Assembly (NCBI RefSeq): GCF_004379255.2
Contig: NC_056047.1
Location: 33,699,855-33,763,854, forward strand
DNA length: 64,000 bases
Direction of reading: 5' to 3'
From: Salvia splendens
Lineage: Eukaryota; Streptophyta; Magnoliopsida; Lamiales; Lamiaceae
Shown here: positions 55,774-64,000 of the stretch, piece after piece
How the letters are laid out: each line of letters begins with the position of its first letter
How positions within the stretch are numbered: position 1 is the stretch's first letter
The notes under the pieces: model-generated
Database searches by the model: none
What the model was told of the DNA's origin: nothing
Seen by the model: the letters and a program-made list of their open reading frames with translations, nothing else
Program-made: the position numbers and the translations under genes

Positions 55774-58746
55774 TGTAGCACCCCGAATTTTTGCGACTTA
55801 TTTTGTTTTATTAATGGGGATGTTGATTAGAAAAAATTCGTTTATGGAATTTGTTTTCTATGTGATTGAGTTAACGATGTGAAATTAGTTGTTGTGAATT
55901 ATGTAGAATAATGTGATTTATTTTCCAATGTGTGAATTAAATTAAATGGGATCATGCGTATTTGTTATAGTCATTTTGTTGAAATTTTCGGCCCTCCTAT
56001 TTAGTGGAAATAATATTTTCTCTCTTGAATTTAATTAATTATTTTGGGATATTTATCCAAATTAAATCCAAACCAAATTATCCCTAAATTATTCTACATG
56101 ATTCCCGACCTTTGCCCCATTCCTTGAAATTTTTGAAATCCCCTATTATTTTATGAGAGGAATTATTTTGTAGATTTAATTAGTACTTTATTTATTTCCT
56201 TCCTAGAATTAAAGTCCAATTAAATCTGTCCATATCCTATTTTAATTAGGATTTGACTCTTTCCTTCTTTGAGACCTTATTATTTTCGACCCCTCCTTTT
56301 TTTAAAGGAATTAATAGTTTGTTCCTATGTTGTGGGATCCCTCATATCCAAATAAATATCAAATTAATTCCTATGCCTAATTCATTGGGGATTTGAATAT
56401 GTTTCTTTTATTTCTCCCCATATTACACGCCCCCTCCCTCCCTTCCAACTTTTTTTGATTTGTCTTGTTACCTTATTTATGAGATACTCAATATATTTTT
56501 ACCTACTTTGTGAGTATATTTCTCTCCAAGTAAATACCTAATCAATTTCTATGCTAATTAAATAACCAAATTTTCGAAACCCCTCCCCCCCTCACTACAC
56601 GCCTATTTTTATTAATTGTGGAACTTATTCATTGACTTCTATTTTATTCTCCCACAATTTTAATTGTTTTATTGAAGTGTGAGATTAATCCTAGAATATA
56701 AAAAGGAACAACCCTAACTCTAGCCCCCATTTCACACGCCTCCCTCCCACTCTCCTTCCACACGCCTCTTCTCCCTCTCACTCAATCCTTCACAAATTCT
56801 TCGTTCTTGCTTCGTTTTGGAGTTGGAAACTCAAGATCCATCGAAGAATCAACCAATTGTCCTTCCTACCGTTTGTTTTCAAGAGAAAGGTATAATTTTT
56901 GATCCACCTTTCCCCTTCATGTGTATAGTTGAGTGGAGAATCGTAAATCTAAGAGTTAATTGGTTGGGAAGGATGGTTGCACAAGAATGTGTGTGTGTGT
57001 GCGTGTATGTACGTGTGTGTGTAAGTGTGTTGATGAATCAATTGTGAATGTTATGTGTGATTAGGAAAGCATGGTGGTAATTTCGTTTTTGAAGCATGAA
57101 TATGTGTTGGAAGCATGAATATGTATGTGTGAGTGTATGATAGACAAACTAGGGTTTGTGAATGTTGAGCATGAAAACTGTTGTGTACGGACAGTGGGTT
57201 CTAACGAGTTTTTGACCAATCAAACGATCTCTTTTTGACCCGAATTTTTAACTGAATGAAGTTTTGGATGTCTTCTATGTTGTGTCAAAATTCCAACTTC
57301 AATTGATACGGATGAATATTTAACGAATATTTCAATTGAACTGCGCAGTCCTGCCAGAATTTATGTTCCGTCCAGTGGGTTTCGTTTTTGTTTTGACTGA
57401 TCAAATGATATGATTTTGGTGTGAAATTTTAAATGGATGAACCTTTATGTGTCTACTGTGTGGTGACCAAATTTTAGCTTCAAATGTTATCGGATGGAAT
57501 TTTAATGATTTTTACAAAACGACTGCGTTGTTCTGTTAAATTCTGTTTTGTTGAAATAATCATTGTTGACAAGTTTAAATGAAGAACATGATACATGTGT
57601 GAGTAAGGAACTTATCCTATGATGTGATTATGTTATGTGTTGCACATTGATGTATGCTAAAGGGAACGTTTCAGTTATGATGGTGAACAATTATGATAGG
57701 CAATGTGAGAAAATAATGAAAGGAACGATAGAGCATGCATGATTAATATGTTGGTAGAAAACTGATTGTATTATGTGTTATGATGTTGACAAGGGTTGTT
57801 GTGCGTGCGTGGGTACAAAGAGCAAGAGTTGCATTTAAGTTGTGAACTGTGTGGTATAAGCAAGCGAGGTGGGCTTTCTTTTTCTAAACTCTTTTACGCC
57901 CTCAAAAGTATGATTATGGTGGAATAAGTGTGGTTTAAAGTGTTATGTCATGTCATGTTTGTTTTGATGATGAGATTGTTTCCTGATGCCTAGTTTGTTG
58001 AGCTTGCTTCATTAGGCTATAGGGCTATGTTAGACGAATTTGGGTCTGAGTAGGGCTGCAAACCCTATCAGGCTGTGTACACAGAGGGGATCGTGAGCCG
58101 TCCTTGCTAGTTGGCCGGTCTTGTGGGTGAAAAGTGTGGCCACACTTTCGTAGCACTATTGAAAGAGGATGTGATTGAATGATTGTTGAGAAAGTGGGGA
58201 GATTGTTTTGACTGGCCAGTTTATGAAATTGTTTTTTTGTGATACTCGATGATATTTCTTTTCTAAATGTAAAACTCGAGTTCACTATGGTATGGATGAC
58301 ATAACTTTTATCAAATGCTTTCGGCATGAGCCCACTGAGTATATTAAGTATTCAGCCCTACATGTGTTTTCCCTATGTGCAGGTAGAGCAGTGATGTTGC
58401 GGCAGATGTTGAGTCGGACTTTAAGAATTTATCGATGCGTCGTGTCTGCATACATAGGCGTCATCCTATGACTCTCTTTAGATAACTTATTTCTGTTTCC
58501 TCGTTTGAATTTATTTTTCTAAAAGTCTTCAATTTTACCCCATACTGTTTTATGACATTAAATACTTTGAGACATTAATTTGCTGCTTAACTATTTAAAT
58601 GATTAAAATATTTCTTTTGAAGTTTGATCGATTTTCTTGTTAAATGTTGCCTTTTATTGTTTCCCCCATTTCTTCTCCGCTTCTTAGTTCCTCCCCTAGT
58701 CACGAGTTCCCCGTCTTTACTATCCTTAGTAAGGGCGGTCATGACA
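55774..58746 (+). repeat. LTR of a second Tekay subfamily (2973 bp)
   Basis: Starts TGTAGCACCCCGAATTTTTG and ends GGGCGGTCATGACA. Overall layout equals the Tekay-1 LTR: AT-rich first half, CTGCGCA--CTGCCAG subrepeats at 57200-57540, the GGCTGTGTACAC and GGATCGTGAGCCGTCCTTG block, the hairpin at 58335-58355 and TATGTGCAGGTAGAGC. It is clearly a different subfamily from copies 1 and 2. The LINE lies on its left; no target duplication is found. Confidence 0.85.
56986..57033 (+). repeat. (TG)n microsatellite in the LTR
   Basis: An interrupted TG repeat with GTGTGTGTGTG blocks separated by CGTGTATGTACG. Not seen at this place in the other Tekay LTRs. Confidence 0.8.
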
Positions 58747-58749
58747 GAG

Positions 58750-58761
58750 TGGTATCAGAGC
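58750..58761 (+). other. Primer binding site after the second-subfamily LTR
   Basis: TGGTATCAGAGC three bases after the LTR end. Only about six more bases (TCTTGG) may belong to the Tekay leader; Athila pol sequence starts right after. Confidence 0.88.
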
Positions 58762-58767
58762 TCTTGG

Positions 58768-60562
58768 ATGTGTATGGGCAGGCTGATGTAGAAGTGGCTG
58801 CATGGTGCGATCTGATCAGTAGTCAAGGGTTAACTGACGAAGAGGGAGCAATTTAGGATTTATGTCAAAAATCAGAATGTATTGGAGCCGCAGGGGCTCA
58901 GCTACCAGCCAGTGCAGATGAACTTTCAGATGAAGAGTTAGAGAAGGAGGGGGATGCTGCAATGAGCATTTTACCAGCTGACACAGTTCCTTCACAAGTT
59001 CAATTGAAGAAACTGCCAGCAACACTGAAGTATGCTTTCTTAGGGGAAGAAAACTCGTACCCGGTGATCATTAGCAGCAGCCTTACGAAAGAACAAGAGG
59101 CAAGACTACTGACCGTTCTAGGCAAGAACAAAAAAGCAATTGGATGGAGCCTTACAGATCTGTTAGGGATAAGTCCCGATGTCTCTACGCATCATATCAG
59201 ACTAGAAGAAGGAGCGAAAGCACATCGAGATTCACAGAGGAAGGTGAACCCCAACATGCGGGAGGTAATATTGAAAGAAATCTTGATAGCGAGATTCGCA
59301 GATCTGTTATTGGGAATTATCTATTCGGTACTCGATAGCAAGTGGGTCAGCCCCGTCCACATGGTCCCAAAGAAGTCAGGGATTCAAGTGGTTCAGAATG
59401 AAAGAAATGAGCTGATACCAACAAGGCTAGTCACTGGTTGGCGGATGTGCATTGACTACCGCAAACTGAACTCCGCAACCAGGAAAGACCACTTCCCCAT
59501 ACCATTCATCGACCAGATGTTGGAGCGACTGGCTGGGAAGAAGTACTTTTGTTTTTAGATGGGTACAACGAGTATTTTCAAATCTACGTGGACCCTGAAG
59601 ACCAGGACAAAACCACCTTTACTTGCCCATTTGGAACTTACGCGTACAGACGCATGCCATTCGGTCTTTGCAACGCTCCAAGAACATTCCAACGATGCAT
59701 GATGAGCATATTTTCCGATCTGATCGAGGAGTGCATAGAGATATTCATGGATGACTTTACAGTCTACGGGGACTCTTTCGAATCATGCCTTCATCACTTG
59801 GACATAGTTTTGGGGAGGTGTCAAGCAAAGAGCCTGGTTTTGAATTTTGAGAAGTGTCATTTCATGGTCACAGAAGGGATCGTCCTAGGACACGTGGTGT
59901 CAGAGAGAGGTATACAGGTGGATCAAGCCAGAGTGGACGTCATTTCCAAACTTCCATTCCCTACTGACCAGAATGGAATAAGGGATTTTCTGGGGTATGC
60001 AAGATTTTATCGACGATTTGTAAAGGACTTTGCCAAAATAGCCCAACCCCTTACCAGACTTCTTCAAAACGAAGTGGAGTTCGTTTTTGATGAACAGTGC
60101 AAGTCTGCTTTCAACCTTCTCAAGGAAAAGCTGATATCCCCAACAATCATCCGAGCCCCTGACTGTGAGCATCCTTTTGAAGTGATGTGTGATGCCAGCG
60201 ATTATGCAGTGGCAGCTGTTCTAGGTCAGAAGATCGAGGGAAAAAGGTATGTGATCTTCTATGCATCTAAAACATTGAATCAAGCTCAAAGGAATTACGA
60301 CACCACTGAGAAGGAGATGCTAGCTGTGGTGTACTCATTCGAAAAGTTTCGGCAGTACCTGTCGGGATCCAAGGTCATCGTCTATACTGACCATGCGGCC
60401 ATTAAGTACCTGATTACCAAGAAAGAGTCAAAACCCCGCTTAATCCGATGGGTACTCCTGTTACAAGAGTTCTATTGGGAGGTGAAAGAAAAGAAAGGGG
60501 TCGAGAATAAAGTCACGGATCATTTGAGCAGGATAGTGCAAGATGGGAGCAACGAGGAGTAA
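58768..60562 (+). pseudogene. Athila-3 reverse transcriptase-RNase H
   Basis: Linker AAWCDLISSQGLTDEE, one TAG near 58854, then 58962-59558 with RT fingers ([49 protein letters not shown]). A frameshift near 59550 loses a base or two just before the first RT aspartate, [11 protein letters not shown]. Then 337 codons run to 60562: [28 protein letters not shown] (catalytic DD), [18 protein letters not shown] thumb, and RNase H with [38 protein letters not shown] and [10 protein letters not shown], where the last Asp is kept. Apart from one stop and one frameshift this is the best preserved pol in the window. Confidence 0.92.
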
Positions 60563-60565
60563 CAT

Positions 60566-62034
60566 AGTCTAAGTGTGAGAAGTTTTAGTATCAGCATGTG
60601 TCGTTCTTGTTTTGGTATGTCTGTGAGTAAGCCATGCTAGTCATTACCTTTTCCACTTCACAGCCTTATCTGAGGGCAGACACTTGTGAAGTGGGAGGGG
60701 GGATGCAATGGCCAGTATGACATATGTGTATATGTGTAGTCTGTGTTTAGTGTTTGTGTAGTGTTTTTCTAGGTCTAGTTTTTTTTATACGTGTTGATTG
60801 GGATTAAAATTGAACTGTCTCGAGCTGACGGTGAGGGGAATTGAGGGAGATAGGACATGTTGGACAATGGAAATCACCCCCCTTAGTATCTCCTAGTCAG
60901 TACAGATGATGCAAGTATGAGAGAAAAACCCATCCTTAGAGACAAACGCAAAAGCCCTCTTAAAATGTGAGTTAAAAGCCTAAAGTGGAACCATTTTTCA
61001 CCAAACTAGAAAAGAAAAGAGTGGCTGCCACATGATGCCTAGGGTGAGGTGACCGCTTGTGGCAAGACCTGAAGGCAGTAGGAAACCCTCCCACTTCCCA
61101 AAAAAAAACCACCTTTAGAACCTTTTTTTCTAGCCATATCTACACCCATATATAACCCCCTAGCCGCTGGGACTGTGTGTGTGCGAGGCATAAGGCAAGA
61201 AGGCAACTGGCCAGAAGGACATACAAGAAGAAAACCAACTGGAGAAGGAAATTGAGAAGCAAGGAGAAAAATGACCAGGAAGAGATTCCAGGCCCCCAAA
61301 AGATAAGAAGAAATAAGGGTGGCGAAGCCACATAAAGAATGTTGAAGAAAATGGTCGAAAACACTTGACGACAAAAAAAAAGAAAGAATAAGGGTGGCGA
61401 AGCCACAAAACGCTACTGACCAGTTGGAGACCAATATCAGAAAATGTCCAACCGAGAGAAGTAACAGCCGAAAGCTCAAATGCACACAGTTCTCCCACAT
61501 CAAAATAAGTAGTAGTTTTTTAACCTTAGAGCCTTAGGAACAACCACCCCAAACACTGCAAACCAATAGCCCCGTTACAAGCCTTAAAGACCTTCAGAAG
61601 CCGCACGTGAAATCTAAATCCGAAGCATTTGTGGTTCAGCATTATGAGAGAATATAGTCCTAACATCCCTGGTGAGGAATGAGTGACTGAGCGAATCTAG
61701 TGTATGGCCGCGAGTATGGGTGATCTTGACGAGCAGATGTACTGACTGGGAAGGAAAAGGGGGGCGGCTGAAATTCAAGGCTGTCTAAGGCCGGATTGCA
61801 CCTGATCCCAAGGGGAGGGATGGTTGAAAATATAGCCCGATTAATGTGTTTAAGTGTTTGTGTGTTTATGTGTTTTTCTTTTTTTGTGTCTTTCATGTAT
61901 TTTTATTTGCATCAAGTTTAGAGTCTAGTTAAGGATATAGTCGGTCAGGGGTGTAACAAGGCTATAATTCGGCTTATTTCTTTTTTGTTTGTTCTTCACG
62001 CTTGAGGACAAACATGCGGTAAGTGTGAGCAGTT
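60566..62034 (+). other. 3' non-coding region of Athila-3
   Basis: Integrase should follow RNase H but is absent; non-coding sequence begins at once. The region contains AAGTGGGAGGGGGG at about 60698, a 20-base string ATAAGGGTGGCGAAGCCACA at 61314 and again at 61389, several TACTGACCAGT-like words, and GAGGACAAACATGCGGT before the LTR. An antisense 154-codon frame (61503-61039) is hydrophobic but has no support as a gene. Confidence 0.65.
62021..62034 (+). other. Polypurine tract of Athila-3
   Basis: AAGTGTGAGCAG preceded by GAGGACAAACATGCGGT, the counterpart of AAGTTTGGGGGAG in LTR-T. It is weaker than usual because two pyrimidines interrupt it. Confidence 0.65.
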
Positions 62035-63470
62035 TGATATGTCGTATTCTAGGACTTAGTTACTGGTCAGTATAATGTGCATAATTGGATTATATCTGCA
62101 AAACAATTGCTAAAGTGTGTATGGAAAGGGTTCTAGTCAGTATGGAAAGAGTCGGACAACTCAAGTGAAAAGGGCATCAGAATGTTGCTATACTGACCAG
62201 TATGCATGCTAAAAAGTCTCGAGATGGAGAAGAAAGATTGCTGGGAAGATCAACCACAAACAAGGGCAAAAGAGTCATTACACGAAGAAAGTCTACCCTA
62301 AAAATCAAGGGCATGCCTCCATATAAATAGAAGCCACTTGAAGAGAGAAGGCATCATCAATTTTAGGACCTCTACACCTAGTTAGAATTCTCTCTCGGTG
62401 GATCATTCCTTTCAGCATTGTCCTACATCTTCTCGTTCCTCGCCACAACAATGGTCACCTGAAGTTCACCAGTTCATCGGAGTTCCATATTATCTCGTTC
62501 CAGCCAGTTCGTCGCGTTGTGACAGTCGTTTCATCTCCCAGAGTGGCAAATCAATCTTTAATTGCTTTTGTAGTTAATCTTACTTGTTTTTCTTACGTTG
62601 GATCTGTTGCATTTTCAATACTTGCTAACTTTGAAGTGCTTTGGTTGAGATCCAGACGTTTAATTACTATGAAGTTGTTTTTGTGCATCGGTTTCTGTTT
62701 GATTGAGTTTCTTTCTGCCTAGATAGTGTAGATCTAGTTGCTACTGTAATTTCCAAGTGTTGAATGCATATTTTCATTTCTAGGTTGATCGTTCTGAGTT
62801 TGTGAATTGAGTTTGATGTTAGATTTAGATTTGAGTGTTAAGTGCGAAGGCTTAGTTCACGTGATTTCTGCCACCTTGCATGCTACCCAGTGAGCGTAAT
62901 TTCAGCTTCGCTAGTTTAATCTTTTGATTTGGAATTTTAATTGTTAGATTTGTTTTCGTGAGTTGTTAATTTGAAACGCTCGTTGATGAATTCTGGGTTT
63001 GTTGATCTGAGTTTATTCATGTGGAAGAAGATAACACCTACATCTAAGTTTGGGACCACTTTTGCTTTTTAGTTACCTTTTGCTTTTGTCCTGTACTTTT
63101 CTCTACATTTTTCTGCTGGTACCCTACAGATCTGTCAGCCTAGTCACCTAACTACCACTTATTCTCTGATATTCCGTTTAGCCTTTTATAGTAACTCGTA
63201 CCCTCTAGATATTTTTTGAAACATAATGTTCCCTCAATCTCACGTACACAGCTACTTGTTACTCATCTTTCACACCTCCTAGTCAGTAGTGTACCACCTT
63301 AATTTCCAGTCTAGATAGAATCTCAACCCAAAGTGTGTAGCTAACCAACAATTCCAGAATATCACCATAATTACCAAAGCGCATTCATCTCTGTGGGATT
63401 CGACCCTTACATACACTATACTAGTCAGTAGAAGTGGGTTGGCGAATTATTGATACCAGGTTCAGGCTTA
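62035..63470 (+). repeat. LTR of Athila-3
   Basis: Starts TGATATGTCGTATTCTAGG. TATAAATAG lies at 62322-62330. Near the end are TCTGTGGGATTCGACCCTTA and CACTATACTAGTCAGTAG, strings usual at Athila LTR ends. The exact right end is not defined, because no primer site or second LTR follows in the window. Confidence 0.7.
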
Positions 63471-63541
63471 GCTGGGACTTCCATCCTTATCAGTAGGATA
63501 CATTCTTTGCTTGACGCGACACCTGCTCAAACCTGCTCTTT

Positions 63542-64000
63542 CAGTCTTCATTGATGATGTGTTGGAATACTCGAAGAACGAGGAGGAGCATGCATGGCAC
63601 CTGCAAAACATGTTGGAAACATTGTGGAAGGAATAACTTTATGCCAAGTTTAGTAAGTGTGAATTTTGGTTGAATAAAGTGAACTTTCTTGGTCATATAG
63701 TGACGGCCGATGGAATTCAAGTGGACCCAGCGAAGGTCGAGGCTGTGCAAAACTGGAAATCGCCGAAAATGCCGAGTGAAATTCGCAGTTTCGTGGGATT
63801 GGCGGGATACTGCCGACGCTTCATTGAGGGATTCTCTAAAATTGCGAGACCGATGACGCAACTGTTGAAGAAGGGAGTCAAAGTTGATTGGACGCCGGAA
63901 TGCGAGGCGAGTTTCCAACTTTTGAAAGATAAATTGACTACCGCCCCTGTTCAAGCGATGCCGGAACCTGACAAGGACTTCGCTGTCTGTACTGACTCAT
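63542..64000 (+). pseudogene. Tekay copy 3, RT-RNase H fragment (runs off the window)
   Basis: Begins inside RT at [16 protein letters not shown], just at the catalytic DD box, and continues through [37 protein letters not shown] and the start of RNase H (TDS at the window end). A TAA at about 63634 interrupts. It matches copy 1 from about 2924 on. The left joint with the Athila-3 flank is abrupt. Confidence 0.88.

Larger units (their letters stand above)
58768..63480 (+). mobile_element. Athila-type element, copy 3 (no gag, no integrase)
   Basis: Starts abruptly in the linker before RT, directly after a Tekay primer site. RT and RNase H are well preserved, then a long non-coding region, polypurine-like tract and LTR. 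Same family as Athila-2 by protein and LTR strings. gag, protease and integrase are missing. The right end is approximate. Confidence 0.8.

Noticed and set aside
56817..57047. 76-codon ORF near the start of the second Tekay subfamily LTR transcript region
   Set aside because: It ends in the TG microsatellite (CVCVCVYVRVCVSV) and is not conserved in other Tekay LTRs.
61039..61503. Antisense hydrophobic ORF of 154 codons, and two overlapping ones, in the Athila-3 3' region
   Set aside because: Phe/Leu/Ser-rich translation of a purine-rich strand; three frames are open together, and the 20-base direct repeat in it breaks any domain logic.

Overview
The window is plant nuclear DNA made almost entirely of transposable elements. 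I see no host gene, rRNA or tRNA gene. Chromodomain Ty3/gypsy (Tekay/Del type), Athila/Tat-type Ty3/gypsy and Ty1/copia elements, an L1-type LINE and Stowaway-like MITEs, all inside AT-rich DNA, point to a flowering plant with a repeat-rich genome. A eudicot, perhaps an asterid, is my guess, but nothing fixes the species. All lineage names come from protein motifs and LTR end structure, not from a search.

Layout, left to right. (1) 1-8721: Tekay copy 1 on the plus strand, with broken pol, one LTR at 5314-8584, and then a primer binding site and leader again. (2) 8722-10231: intergenic DNA with four MITE copies. (3) 10237-19236: a solo LTR of an Athila/Tat-like family (called LTR-T here) on the minus strand, flanked by GTTGA. 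It is split by a decayed Copia element (Copia-1, 10744-18283, flanked by GATCT). (4) 19647-36867: Athila copy 1, flanked by ATAGT, with gag and protease but no reverse transcriptase or integrase. Its 5' LTR is split by a complete-length Tekay element on the minus strand (Tekay-2, 20813-33221, flanked by ACCTG). (5) 37291-40806: an LTR-T copy cut by a minus-strand Copia-2 fragment. (6) 40807-50821: Athila copy 2, whose integrase 3' half is repeated seven times head to tail (45404-49430), followed by an extra proline/serine/glutamate-rich ORF. (7) 50822-54343: the 3' end of a minus-strand LTR-T element. (8) 54344-55773: LINE fragment. (9) 55774-58761: LTR plus primer site of a second Tekay subfamily, fused directly to Athila copy 3 pol (58768-60562), which lacks integrase and ends in an LTR near 62035-63470. 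(10) 63542-64000: Tekay copy 3, running off the window.

No element looks able to move by itself: every pol has stops, frameshifts or missing domains. The most striking object is the seven-copy integrase array, with exact 573/578-bp units, an A/B dimer pattern and a GTACC sequence at both outer edges. It looks like a new satellite forming inside a retrotransposon. Second is the Tekay pair (copies 1 and 2). Both lack gag, carry the same 2-2.5 kb replacement module and share an in-frame ochre stop between RNase H and integrase, which suggests a defective lineage that was copied with proteins from elsewhere. Several LTR families also carry their own recurring short palindromes.
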